From assembly GCA_021833065.1 (NCBI GenBank), contig JAKBGO010000004.1, positions 1 to 45,083 of the forward strand: DNA of 45,083 nt, read 5' to 3'. The position numbers and the translations under genes were made by a program. Source of the DNA: a bacterium. GTDB lineage: Bacteria; Patescibacteriota; Saccharimonadia; Saccharimonadales; UBA4665. The notes beneath the pieces are model-generated. The model was not told where the DNA came from. It did no database searches and saw only the letters and a list, made by a program, of their open reading frames with translations. Shown here piece after piece: positions 30,846 to 39,327 of this stretch; position 1 is the stretch's first letter; each line of letters opens with the position of its first letter.

Positions 30846-32777
30846 ATGAATGCACAGGATATTCGCGCGAGATATCTCGCGTTTTTTAAAAATCGTGGCC
30901 ACGCTGTAATCCCGCGAGCAAAACTCATCCCAGAAGAAGACCCAACTACTTTATTTACTGGATCAGGTATGCAGCCGCTTATCCGATACTTACTTGGTGA
31001 ATCCCACCCGGCAGGGACTAGACTGACAGACAGCCAAACTTGCTTACGTGCGCAGGATATTGATGAGATCGGCGACAACCGTCATACGACATTCTTTGAA
31101 ATGCTCGGTAACTGGAGTTTGGGTGACTATTCCAAACAAGACCAGATAAATTGGTTCTGGGAATTTATAACTAAAGAAATCGGGCTTGATCCCAAGCGGA
31201 TTTTTGTAAGCTGTTTTAGCGGAGATGAAACTGCCGGTATACCAAAAGATACCGAAAGTGCAGAAATATGGTCCTCGATTTTTAAATCAGTTAACATTGA
31301 TCCCAAGCAAGTAGACATTATCAGCGAAGAAAATGGAGCAAAAGTCGGCGATCAAGGTGGACGAATTTTCTTCTACGGCAAGAAAAATTGGTGGTGTCGG
31401 GCCGGAGATGCTAGTAAAATGCCGGTTGGCGAACCGGGTGGCCCGGATACGGAAATGTTTTATCTGTTTCCTGACGTTGCACATGACATCTCATACGGCG
31501 AACACTGTCATGTAAACTGTGACTGTGGCCGTTATATTGAGCTTGGTAACTCAGTTTTCATGGAATACATTAAAACTGATAATGGTTTTGAGAAATTACC
31601 CAAACAAAACGTCGATTATGGTGGCGGTTTAGAGAGAATTGCTGCGGCCGCTCTTAATAGTCCTGACGTATACAAAATCAGCGTCATGTGGCCAATCGTC
31701 CAAAAACTTGAAAAAATTTCCGATAAGACATACGAAACTCACACTACTAGCATGAGGGTAATTACCGACCATTTGCGCGCGGCAACCTTTTTAGCGGTTG
31801 ACGGAGTAACGCCAAGCAACAAAGAGCAAGGTTACGTAATGCGCCGATTACTACGTCGAGCAATCCGATTTGCCTTTGATCTTGGAGTAGAACAAAACTT
31901 CCTACAAGAAATTGTGCCGGTTATTGCTGATTTGTATGAAAACGATTTTCCGGAAGTAAAAGAACAACGAGAGCGTGTTATTGAGGTGCTCATAAAAGAA
32001 GAAAAAGTCTTCAGGCAGACACTACGTAAAGGATTAAGGGAGTTTGATAAATTTGCCAACTCTGCCAAAAGAACAAAAACTCCTGAAAGCGAAGGTATTG
32101 TAACGGGAATGTCCGGAAGTGATCTATTCACTCTTTATGACACGTACGGTTTTCCTCTTGAGCTATCTGCAGAAGAAGCGTTTAAACAAGGTGTCGAACT
32201 CTCCAAGACATGGCAAGAAGAATTTGACGCTAAAATGGCAGAGCAAAGAGCTAGAAGTCAAACCGCTACCAAAGGTACATTTAAAGGCGGACTCGGTGGA
32301 CAAACCATCCAACATAAGAAATACCACACGGCTACCCACTTAATGTATCAAGCACTCCGTGATGTACTGGGAAACCATGTGGTACAACATGGTAGTAATA
32401 TCACTGAAGAACGATTGCGTTTTGATTTTAGCCACCCGGAAAAGGTTACCCCGGAAGAACTTAAGCAAGTAGAGGACATAGTAAACGAACAAATTCAAAA
32501 AGATCTCAAAGTAAGTTTTGCCGAATATCCAACGGAAGAAGCCACAGGTCAATTAGGTGCGCTTGGACAGTTTGGCGACAGATACGGTGATACCGTAAAA
32601 GTATATAAAATGATTGCCGACGGTGCCGATAAACCATTTAGCTTCGAAATTTGCGGCGGACCGCATGTAGACCATACTCTACAGCTAGCTGAAGACAATA
32701 AACATTTCAAAATCATCAAAGAGGAATCTTCTAGCGCTGGCATCCGCCGAATAAAGGCGATACTCACAGCTGACTAA
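30846..32777 (+). CDS. alaS: Alanyl-tRNA synthetase, compact form without C-Ala domain
   Basis: This enzyme charges tRNA-Ala. The class II catalytic core is intact: motif 1 region LFTGSGMQPL, motif 2 HTTFFEMLGNWSLG and motif 3 GGGLERIAAAAL. The tRNA-recognition helices follow to about residue 460. The editing domain is present with HTATH (494-498) and CGGPH (603-607), so the zinc site and mischarging control look functional. It ends at residue 643, right after the editing domain. The usual ~870-aa enzyme continues with a coiled coil and C-Ala domain, both absent, and the beta-barrel between recognition and editing domains is also reduced. The start ATG follows TATACT by 8 nt (leaderless). Confidence 0.97.
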   Translation: MNAQDIRARYLAFFKNRGHAVIPRAKLIPEEDPTTLFTGSGMQPLIRYLLGESHPAGTRLTDSQTCLRAQDIDEIGDNRHTTFFEMLGNWSLGDYSKQDQINWFWEFITKEIGLDPKRIFVSCFSGDETAGIPKDTESAEIWSSIFKSVNIDPKQVDIISEENGAKVGDQGGRIFFYGKKNWWCRAGDASKMPVGEPGGPDTEMFYLFPDVAHDISYGEHCHVNCDCGRYIELGNSVFMEYIKTDNGFEKLPKQNVDYGGGLERIAAAALNSPDVYKISVMWPIVQKLEKISDKTYETHTTSMRVITDHLRAATFLAVDGVTPSNKEQGYVMRRLLRRAIRFAFDLGVEQNFLQEIVPVIADLYENDFPEVKEQRERVIEVLIKEEKVFRQTLRKGLREFDKFANSAKRTKTPESEGIVTGMSGSDLFTLYDTYGFPLELSAEEAFKQGVELSKTWQEEFDAKMAEQRARSQTATKGTFKGGLGGQTIQHKKYHTATHLMYQALRDVLGNHVVQHGSNITEERLRFDFSHPEKVTPEELKQVEDIVNEQIQKDLKVSFAEYPTEEATGQLGALGQFGDRYGDTVKVYKMIADGADKPFSFEICGGPHVDHTLQLAEDNKHFKIIKEESSSAGIRRIKAILTAD

Positions 32778-33079
32778 TATAAATCATTTGGTCAACGATC
32801 AGGACGTATTCTAGTCAAGACCTTGTAACCACTTAATCTAGTTTCTCTTCTTGTGTAAGCCAGCCCAAAGATTTATGTGGCAGAGATAATTCTGTTGGTA
32901 TGACAGATACCTGGTGATAGGAGTTTTCAGTTATCTTATTAGACCTATTGATGATTGCACGTTGACCACAACCAAAGTGTCTGGCTACTCCTCTCATGCA
33001 ATTATAATCTAGCACTAGAGCAGCGAAAAGATCGAAAGACTATCATCCCAATATAAATGTCTTTTCAGAAGAGAATTTC
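32778..33079. other. Intergenic stretch with a doubtful minus-strand remnant
   Basis: This is about 300 bp without a confident gene. A minus-strand frame of 60 codons (33015-32833) reads MRGVARHFGCGQRAIINRSN and ends LSLPHKSLGWLTQEEKLD. The last part faintly recalls the C-terminal RPHxSLGxxTPEE element of DDE transposases, so it may be a transposase remnant. I do not call it as a gene; support is weak. Confidence 0.3.
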
Positions 33080-33379
33080 ATGGACACGGAACCTCGTCGT
33101 CTTGCTAAAAAATTATCTCTATACAAAAAACTTGCTGAAAGTGAAATTAGTGAAAAGACTATTACAGAAATTGAAAAACTGATTCTCTCATCCGTAAAAA
33201 AAGCCTACAAAACGTATATCGAAAAGGCTAAGGAATTAAGAGTCAGCGAATACGGCCATCAGTTAGTCAATTTTTCTAAAACTTACTACGGGGTCGAACC
33301 TGAACATTTTAAACCCAGAGTGATGCCACAACCAAATAGGGCGGCAAGACGTCAAGCTGCGAAAAGAAAAAATAACTAG
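33080..33379 (+). CDS. Small basic hypothetical protein
   Basis: This is a 99-aa protein that I do not recognise. The first ~65 residues are charged helices (KKLSLYKKLAESEISEKTIT and so on). The end is very basic: MPQPNRAARRQAAKRKNN. Such a tail suggests binding to nucleic acid. There are no cysteines or membrane segments. It lies alone between AlaRS and a HAD gene that has its own promoter. No clear Shine-Dalgarno; AGAAGAG lies upstream. Confidence 0.6.
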   Translation: MDTEPRRLAKKLSLYKKLAESEISEKTITEIEKLILSSVKKAYKTYIEKAKELRVSEYGHQLVNFSKTYYGVEPEHFKPRVMPQPNRAARRQAAKRKNN

Positions 33380-33427
33380 ATGCTATACATACCTGTTTGG
33401 TTACACTAACTTATATAGGATAAATTT

Positions 33428-33457
33428 TTGACACAACTAAAGTTAGACTGGTATAAA
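33428..33457 (+). promoter_or_regulatory. Near-consensus promoter of HAD gene
   Basis: TTGACA (33428-33433), 18-nt spacer, TATAAA (33452-33457), then 6 nt to ATG 33464. The ORF track took the TTG of the -35 box as the start codon; the promoter shows that translation starts at 33464 instead. Confidence 0.75.
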
Positions 33458-33463
33458 AGTAGC

Positions 33464-34036
33464 ATGGTAGAAGCTATTATTTTTGATTGTTTCGATGTTC
33501 TGGTCACAAACGGACTACCGCTTTACTATGCCAATCATCTAGACAATAACCCCGATAAAATAGCACTAATTGAAAAACAGGTTGAGGTACTAAATAAAGG
33601 AAGAATTAACTATGAAATGTTTTTGGACAACGTCTCGCTGATTGGAAATGTACCAGTAGAAATTACCAGAGCAGAACTCGATGATAATATACCCGACGAA
33701 CAACTATTTGACTATATAAGGGATGAGCTAAAACCAAATTATAAGATAGGCATGCTGTCAAACGCTGGAGACGACTGGTTAGATGAGATGATAGGCCAAG
33801 ACAGAAGGTCTTTATTTGACACTATTGTTCTATCATATGCCGTAGGCTTAACTAAGCCAAATACTGATATCTACCATCTAACAGCCAAGAAACTAAATGT
33901 AAATCCAGAAAGTTGCATTATGATTGACGATAAAACCGTTTACTGCCAAGGAGCAGAAAAAGCAGGCATGAAATCGGTGAAGTATGAATCATTTACTCAA
34001 TTTAAAGTTTTACTTGAATCGATGTTATTAAAATAA
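33464..34036 (+). CDS. HAD-superfamily hydrolase (subfamily IA type)
   Basis: This is a 190-aa phosphatase-like protein. HAD motif I is IIFDCFDVLV, where the second Asp of DxD is replaced (DCFDV has Asp-Cys-Phe-Asp). Motif II is MLSNAGDDW, motif III the Lys in LTKPNTDIY, motif IV MIDDKTVYCQGAEKAG. A cap of ~70 residues lies between motifs I and II. The start ATG 33464 is fixed by the promoter 6 nt upstream; this removes 12 residues from the track ORF and puts motif I at the N-terminus, as usual for the family. Motif I should be DxDxT/V; the shift to DCFDV is common in YihX-like members. Substrate unknown. Confidence 0.88.
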   Translation: MVEAIIFDCFDVLVTNGLPLYYANHLDNNPDKIALIEKQVEVLNKGRINYEMFLDNVSLIGNVPVEITRAELDDNIPDEQLFDYIRDELKPNYKIGMLSNAGDDWLDEMIGQDRRSLFDTIVLSYAVGLTKPNTDIYHLTAKKLNVNPESCIMIDDKTVYCQGAEKAGMKSVKYESFTQFKVLLESMLLK

Positions 34037-34139
34037 AAGAGAAATAAATACAAATTCGAATAATAGCAGAGTGGCCAAATTAAATTAGTCATCGACATCT
34101 AGTGTAAACATCCTAGTGAGTGTAGTATCATTAATACTG

Positions 34140-34988
34140 ATGTCTGAGATACCAAGACTAGCTATTTTTGATGTAGATGGCACAATTGCTCAAAATGGCA
34201 AAGTACCCGAAGCAGTATTGAACGGATTGAAGAATTTGCAAAATAAAGGCTGCCTAACGACCGTCTCGACCGGAAGAGGCTACGTCAGACTAAGGGAAGC
34301 CCTGGGAGATAACTTCGACAACGTAATTTCCCAAAACGCCTTAATAATACTCGAACACGGTACTAAGATAGTAGATAATCACGGAAATGTAAAATTTGGA
34401 GAATTTTTTAACGATCGAGAGATTGATCATATAATCGATTTTACTCGCGCCAATATAGACTTGTTTAAGCTCCTTTGGTTTAATCCAGTTGAGATTGCCA
34501 AAACTAAGGTCCAAGTATGGTGTTCCGACCCGAAAGATATTCAGTTTGAAACAGAAAAAAGAGGACACTATGCCGACGTCTTTAGTTGCTCAATCGGTGA
34601 GCTGGAAGACATTTTACTCCAACAAAAACTTTCCAATGTCACCCTAAAACTTAAAGACTACGTTAAGGTAGAAAATCTTAAGCTCTCATTCACCAGAACG
34701 GATACCAATGTACTTTTTCAAGACGGAAACATGGAGTTTATAAAAAACAACACCAACAAAGCCCTGGCTATAAACTGGATGACTCATCACCTCAGAATCA
34801 AATCTGACGATATTTTGGTTGCCGGCAATGCCATAAACGACGTTGAAATGCTAGACATAGATTCTAAATATACCGTACTGGTTGGACCTCAAGAAATAAG
34901 GGATACAATAAAATCCTACATTTCAAAACAATCTATAGTTGAAGTAGACAGCCCCGCAAAACTTGGTGAATACTTAACCACACTTTAA
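34140..34988 (+). CDS. HAD-superfamily phosphatase, Cof/SPP-like (type IIB)
   Basis: This is a 282-aa phosphatase. The motif I DVDGTIA near the N-terminus, TVSTGRGY as motif II, a large cap with mixed strands, then NKALAINWM and LVAGNAINDVEML as motifs III and IV match the Cof-type or sucrose-phosphatase-like HAD class. The motif IV Asp pair reads NAINDVEM, with Gly-Asp-x-x-Asn-Asp reduced to GNAIND, a slight variation. ATG 34140 lies 8 nt after TATCAT (34126-34131) and is preferred over the track GTG at 34116. Typical substrates are sugar phosphates or pyridoxal phosphate. Confidence 0.85.
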   Translation: MSEIPRLAIFDVDGTIAQNGKVPEAVLNGLKNLQNKGCLTTVSTGRGYVRLREALGDNFDNVISQNALIILEHGTKIVDNHGNVKFGEFFNDREIDHIIDFTRANIDLFKLLWFNPVEIAKTKVQVWCSDPKDIQFETEKRGHYADVFSCSIGELEDILLQQKLSNVTLKLKDYVKVENLKLSFTRTDTNVLFQDGNMEFIKNNTNKALAINWMTHHLRIKSDDILVAGNAINDVEMLDIDSKYTVLVGPQEIRDTIKSYISKQSIVEVDSPAKLGEYLTTL

Positions 34989-35024
34989 AACAAGACCTTT
35001 TTGTTCTTTCGCAATTTAACAAGT

Positions 35025-35606
35025 TCAACTATTGTGGCTATGACTGTACCACTCTACAAAATCGTGCCAGACATCTCGTCGTCTTCTATAACGCTCAATG
35101 ACAGCTTCTTGGCCTAGTTCAAATACCTCGGCGATAGTTTTGCCATTATCTGCATCAAGCGCAGTAACGGACATATTAGGTGATTTTTTGTTATATCCTC
35201 TCGTTTCTTCGATAATTTTTCCCGGAATATCATTTCTAAATACTTTAACAACATCGACGTCCGTGAAAGCTAAATATTGATGAAGAATAACAGTTCTATC
35301 AACAATCCCATCCATCAATCTCAAAAAATCTTCCGGCGTAAACCAATGATTAATAGATTTCATATACGGACCGGGAAAACCGTTTAATGCCGGAATATTC
35401 CACGTATCGTCACTAACTACAAGCGGCATTTCAAGTTGAATATAGGCTCTTTTGGCTTTATCGCTAACGATTATCTCAGGATCTTCGCCTTGTATCTCAT
35501 CAACCGCTAAAGTAACAGGTTCGACAACAATCCCATCCTGCTCGCAGACAACTTTTGCGATCTCAATTTTCTCGGCATTTCCAGTCACAAAATGAATTTT
35601 CTCCAT
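35025..35606 (-). CDS. Ham1/RdgB-like non-canonical purine NTP pyrophosphatase
   Basis: This is a 193-aa protein of the Ham1 family, which hydrolyses ITP, XTP and dITP to monophosphates and so cleans the nucleotide pool. Evidence is HFVTGNAEKIEIAK (T/SGNxxKxxE) at the N-terminus, VVSDDTWNIPALNGFPGPY (the catalytic acidic pair and aLNGxPGxy) and an RRRRDVWHDF C-terminal segment. The start is ATG 35606, exactly 6 nt after a minus-strand TATAAT; the track GTG lies inside that box. A small AGGTG..CACCT inverted repeat and a TGTCTTAAGACA palindrome are located upstream. Confidence 0.88.
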   Translation of the reverse strand: MEKIHFVTGNAEKIEIAKVVCEQDGIVVEPVTLAVDEIQGEDPEIIVSDKAKRAYIQLEMPLVVSDDTWNIPALNGFPGPYMKSINHWFTPEDFLRLMDGIVDRTVILHQYLAFTDVDVVKVFRNDIPGKIIEETRGYNKKSPNMSVTALDADNGKTIAEVFELGQEAVIERYRRRRDVWHDFVEWYSHSHNS

Positions 35607-35648
35607 TAGCCTATTATACACGAGGTGTTAGCACCTGTTTTATATTAC

Positions 35649-35660
35649 TGTCTTAAGACA
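35649..35660. promoter_or_regulatory. Perfect 12-bp palindrome between divergent genes
   Basis: TGTCTTAAGACA is a perfect palindrome, 43 nt upstream of the Ham1-like gene and 77 nt upstream of the ABC exporter gene, which diverge from here. A shorter AGGTG-TTAG-CACCT repeat lies beside it (about 35622-35635). The position suits an operator, but no regulator is identified. Confidence 0.3.
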
Positions 35661-35736
35661 TTGATTGTGGCAGTAATCAAAATTCAACTTGTAAATGATA
35701 GATGAGTAAGTGGTATCATTATCTCGAAGTATAATT

Positions 35737-37548
35737 ATGGAAAAAGAAGAAAAAAAATCTAGGTATTCATTACCAAAAAACGTTCTACGAACTATGCGCC
35801 TATACTGGCAAATAGATAGAGATTCACTGCTGTTCAATCTTCTTCTGATTTTACTTCAAGTTTCGTCAAGTATTCTGACGATATATTACGGCAGCCGAAT
35901 AATCGGTCAGCTGACTAAAATCTATCAACATCAACACATTTCTTCGACACATGTCTATATTCTTCTAGCCGCCTTAACTATAGCCGGGACCGTGGAAAGA
36001 TTTTCTTGGCGTTGGATAACATTTTTACAAAGAAAAAACTGGATAAAATGGTACGTAGAAATTACAGTCGATTTTAATAAAGCGGTCTCATCGTTCGACA
36101 TGGAACAGCATCATGACCATGATTTCGAAAAAACCATTCAAAAAGTAGCCCAAAGTTATCAATACACACCACAAAATTTTGCTAACTACATTTTAGAATT
36201 AGTACATTCGGTAGCCCGACTGCTGTCTACGCTAATAGTAATAGCAACGTTCGCCCCTTGGCTTATCATTATTATGATAATTTCACTGTTACCAGGATAT
36301 TATACTGAAAAACGATTTAGTAAATTGAAGTGGAATCTCTGGGATGAAAGGGGCGACAAACCACTCTTAGCTTATCGGACGACTAATTTTTTATTGGACA
36401 AATACAAACTTCAGGAAACTAAAATTTTTCAGACCCGCAATCATCTGCTAAAACTCTTAAAAGGTCTCCACGGTGAATTTTATGGAAGGCAGCTGAAATA
36501 TCTGCGCGAAACCGAAAGACGCACAATCCTATCTCTTGCAAGCGAGGCAATTGTTGCCGCCGGAATTACATTTTGGTTAATCCAGAAAGTATTAAACCAG
36601 ACTCTTAGCTTGGCTAATTACAGCTTTTACAGCGGAATGATTTTACAGTTTGGCGGCTCTCTCAGTCTGATAACGTCTTCACTGAATTTTATCTACGATA
36701 ATAACGAGTACATGAGAGATTTTTATTGGCTGATGGATGTTAAGCCCAAGCTGCCGGTTGCCAAGAATACTGTAGAAATTAAAAATCACACAATACCAAC
36801 AATTACCTTTGAAAACGTCAGCTTTAAATACCCGGGCAGCAATCAAAATGCACTAAGTAATATTAATCTAACGATAAATCATGGCGACAGTTTGGCGCTC
36901 GTCGGCGAAAACGGATCAGGCAAAACCACCCTTATAAAATTACTACTTCGGTTTTATGATCCAAGCGAGGGAAGAATTCTAGTTAACGGAATAGACTTAC
37001 GACAAGTTGATTTGAAAAGCTATTACAATCAAATTGGAGTCTTATTCCAATCATTTAACGACTATCCGTTTTCAGTTCGCGACAATATAGCCTTGGGCAG
37101 AGTAGAGCACTTTGATGATGACAATAAAGTAATTCAGGCTGCCAAAACTGCCAATGCAGACCGGTTCATAAACAACTACCCAAATAAATACCGTCAAATA
37201 CTAGAGGTTGGTTTTAAAGACGGCATTGAACCTTCCGGCGGACAATGGCAAAGAATTGCCTTAGCTAGGGCGCTCTTTAGAAATTCCAACATCCTGATAC
37301 TCGACGAACCAACCGCATCAGTAGACGCCAAGAGCGAATATGAAATATTTAAAACCTTAGAAAAAGAAGGTAAAAATAAGAGTACGATTATCATATCTCA
37401 TCGTTTCAGTACCGTCAGACAGGCCAAAACAATCTATGTCTTAAATGAAGGCAGTATCGTCGAGAGAGGATCCCACTTAGATCTTATGAAAATATCTAAC
37501 GGCCTATACAAAGAAATGTTCGATAAACAGGCCGAGGGTTACAGATAA
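35737..37548 (+). CDS. ABC exporter half-transporter (TMD-NBD fusion)
   Basis: This is a 603-aa fused permease and ATPase of the type IV ABC exporter class, acting as a dimer in the membrane. The N-terminal ~330 residues carry six hydrophobic segments; the C-terminal ATPase has Walker A GENGSGKTT, Q-loop FQSF, signature PSGGQWQRIALARAL, Walker B ILILDEPTASVD and H-loop ISHR, all intact. The start is ATG 35737 (MEKEEKKSRYSLPKN); the track GTG 35710 lacks support. Candidate substrates are lipids, peptides or drugs. The gene is directly coupled to the DUF6624-like gene with a one-base overlap (TAATG). Confidence 0.94.
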   Translation: MEKEEKKSRYSLPKNVLRTMRLYWQIDRDSLLFNLLLILLQVSSSILTIYYGSRIIGQLTKIYQHQHISSTHVYILLAALTIAGTVERFSWRWITFLQRKNWIKWYVEITVDFNKAVSSFDMEQHHDHDFEKTIQKVAQSYQYTPQNFANYILELVHSVARLLSTLIVIATFAPWLIIIMIISLLPGYYTEKRFSKLKWNLWDERGDKPLLAYRTTNFLLDKYKLQETKIFQTRNHLLKLLKGLHGEFYGRQLKYLRETERRTILSLASEAIVAAGITFWLIQKVLNQTLSLANYSFYSGMILQFGGSLSLITSSLNFIYDNNEYMRDFYWLMDVKPKLPVAKNTVEIKNHTIPTITFENVSFKYPGSNQNALSNINLTINHGDSLALVGENGSGKTTLIKLLLRFYDPSEGRILVNGIDLRQVDLKSYYNQIGVLFQSFNDYPFSVRDNIALGRVEHFDDDNKVIQAAKTANADRFINNYPNKYRQILEVGFKDGIEPSGGQWQRIALARALFRNSNILILDEPTASVDAKSEYEIFKTLEKEGKNKSTIIISHRFSTVRQAKTIYVLNEGSIVERGSHLDLMKISNGLYKEMFDKQAEGYR

Positions 37549-38033
37549 TGCATATCGATATCGCCGACGAATTAATCAGAAGGTTTGAGATTGATCAAAC
37601 TATGAGAAAGAAATCTGTCGATAATGAAGCTCAGTTTGATACCAGAATAGATATCGAAAACACAGAGTTCATGAAAACGGTCATAGAAAATATAGGTTGG
37701 CCGTCAATCTCTAAAGTAGGCGAGAGAGCATCTTACTGCGGATGGTTATTGGTTCAGCATGCCGATAAGAGCCCTGATTTCCAGAAAAAGTGTCTGAAAC
37801 TTATGAAATCACTGCCTGACGGTGATATAGATATTTCCAATATCGCTTATTTAGAAGACCGGGTTTTAGTAGCTGACAAAAAACCACAAATCTATGGCAC
37901 CCAATTCTATAAAGACGGAGATGTCTGGAAACCAAATAAAATTGAAGACATAGCTAATTTAGACTCCAGACGCCAAGCCATGGGCCTAATGCCATTCAAA
38001 GAATACGAAAAAATAATTAATTCGAGACTATAA
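37548..38033 (+). CDS. DUF6624-like protein coupled to an ABC exporter
   Basis: This is a 161-aa soluble protein. The order GWPSISKVGERAS, CGWLLVQHADKSPDFQKKCL, YLEDRVLVADKKPQIYGTQF and NLDSRRQAMGLMPF matches the family now called DUF6624, of unknown function. The conserved QHAD and YGTQ elements suggest an enzyme or a binding site, but none is demonstrated. The start overlaps the ABC exporter stop by one base, so it is translated in the same operon. The downstream helicase gene converges 6 nt away. Confidence 0.75.
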   Translation: MHIDIADELIRRFEIDQTMRKKSVDNEAQFDTRIDIENTEFMKTVIENIGWPSISKVGERASYCGWLLVQHADKSPDFQKKCLKLMKSLPDGDIDISNIAYLEDRVLVADKKPQIYGTQFYKDGDVWKPNKIEDIANLDSRRQAMGLMPFKEYEKIINSRL

Positions 38034-38039
38034 ACTAAA

Positions 38040-39233
38040 CTATCTAGTTACAAAAGTCAGAGCATAGCCGATTTTACCAGCCCGGCCGGCTCGCCCGATT
38101 CTATGAACGTAATCATCGTAAGAGTTAGGGGTAGAATAATTGATTACGTGAGTAACGTCGGATATATCGATACCTCGTGCAGCGACATCAGTGGCGACTA
38201 ATACATTCAGCTCATTTTGCTTGAATTTATGAAGAGACCTTTGTCTTTGGGCCTGACTTTTACCACCATGAATAGAATCGGTTTTAAAGCCTCTTGATAT
38301 AAGTTCGTTAGACAGCTTCTCAACGCTTCTTTGAGTGTCGTCGAAGATTATGACTTTGCTGATATTCCCATCAACTAGAAGGGTATGAAGTTTATCAATT
38401 TTTTCAGACGTATGATTAACATAAACAACATCCTGATGAACGTTGTCGCTGGTGTCGCCGGTTTTAATGGAGACGGTTACCGGCTCAACCGAAAAACTTT
38501 CAATTAATTTCTTAACCCTTTCATCCATTGTAGCAGAGAAGAACAATGATCTTCTGTCGTCTTTCAGTTTGCTTAAAATTAACTGCATGTCATTAATAAA
38601 ACCCATATCAAGCATTCGATCAACTTCGTCCAGTACCACGAAATTAAATTTAGACAAATCGAGACTGCCTCGTTCCAGATGATCCTTAATACGACCGGGA
38701 GTACCTATTACAATCTGCGGATTATTCCTTAAATCCCTGAGCTGTACACCCATACTAGAACCACCGATAAGTATAGCGGCACTCAAATTACTGCCCCTAG
38801 CAATCGTCCTAAACTCTGAGTCGATTTGCTGAGCTAATTCCCGGGTTGGTGCGACAACCAAAGCGAAAGTATCGCTCATCATGGCGGCGTTAAGAAGAGG
38901 TATCGCAAAAGCAGCCGTTTTACCGGTGCCGGTGTTGGCAATGCCGATAACGTCTCGACCGGATAATACTAATGGGATAGTCTTGTCCTGAATCGGTGAT
39001 GGTGTCTGATAACCCTTGTTTTTTAAGTTCTGCTTGATTAAATCATTAACCTCAAAATCATCGAAGCTATACTGAGCCTCATACGATTCATGAGCAATCG
39101 GTTTAGCTTGTTTTATAAACTTGCTGGGGTGAATGTAGTCTTTTTTAGGACCGCGTCGATTATTGGATTTTGGCCGAAAAGAGCGTTTATTAAAATTTCT
39201 GTTATTTGAAAAGTTTTTAGTTTTATAAGGCAT
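38040..39233 (-). CDS. DEAD-box family RNA helicase
   Basis: This is a 397-aa ATP-dependent RNA helicase of the DEAD-box family. In order it shows a basic N-terminal tail (NKRSFRPKSNNRRGPKK), Q-motif GYQTPSPIQDKTIP, motif I ANTGTGKTAAF, PTRELAQQ, motif II VLDEVDRMLDMGF, motif III FSAT, ATDVAARGIDI and motif VI YVHRIGRAGRAGK. The C-terminus ends just after motif VI, so no extra RNA-binding domain is present. The DEAD motif is DEVD here, with Ala replaced by Val. The ATG 39233 has an AAGGA Shine-Dalgarno that is buried in a long hairpin in the leader, suggesting control by RNA structure. Confidence 0.95.
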   Translation of the reverse strand: MPYKTKNFSNNRNFNKRSFRPKSNNRRGPKKDYIHPSKFIKQAKPIAHESYEAQYSFDDFEVNDLIKQNLKNKGYQTPSPIQDKTIPLVLSGRDVIGIANTGTGKTAAFAIPLLNAAMMSDTFALVVAPTRELAQQIDSEFRTIARGSNLSAAILIGGSSMGVQLRDLRNNPQIVIGTPGRIKDHLERGSLDLSKFNFVVLDEVDRMLDMGFINDMQLILSKLKDDRRSLFFSATMDERVKKLIESFSVEPVTVSIKTGDTSDNVHQDVVYVNHTSEKIDKLHTLLVDGNISKVIIFDDTQRSVEKLSNELISRGFKTDSIHGGKSQAQRQRSLHKFKQNELNVLVATDVAARGIDISDVTHVINYSTPNSYDDYVHRIGRAGRAGKIGYALTFVTR

Positions 39234-39240
39234 AAAAATA

Positions 39241-39310
39241 GAATCCTTGCTGTTAGTTAATTAAATTTTGCGATTGAAAAATCGAGCAAAATGTTAACTA
39301 ACCCGGATTC
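39241..39310 (-). promoter_or_regulatory. Long leader hairpin sequestering the helicase ribosome-binding site
   Basis: Four nested complementary blocks form one interrupted stem of 26 base pairs. GAATCC (39241-39246) pairs with GGATTC (39305-39310), GTTAGTTAA (39252-39260) with TTAACTAAC (39294-39302), ATTTTGC (39265-39271) with GCAAAAT (39286-39292), and GATT (39272-39275) with AATC (39280-39283). On the minus strand the AAGGA ribosome-binding site (39248-39244) is partly inside the outer stem, and a T-rich stretch follows before the ATG at 39233. The hairpin fills almost the whole predicted leader. It may be an autoregulatory switch opened by the helicase or by temperature. Confidence 0.7.
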
Positions 39311-39327
39311 TCAAATACAATTTAGAC

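Noticed and set aside
32833-33015. Minus-strand 60-aa ORF with a transposase-like tail.
   Set aside because: Too short, no start signal, similarity limited to about 18 residues; kept only as a note on the intergenic stretch.
34060-34095. AGCAGAGTGGCCAAATTAAA resembles the D-arm of a Ser or Leu tRNA.
   Set aside because: No anticodon stem, T-arm or CCA-like acceptor follows within 100 nt; at best a remnant.
36001-36780. Possible lasso or bacteriocin precursor near the ABC exporter.
   Set aside because: No small gene with a leader/core pattern or peptidase domain is seen; the region is the exporter's membrane domain.
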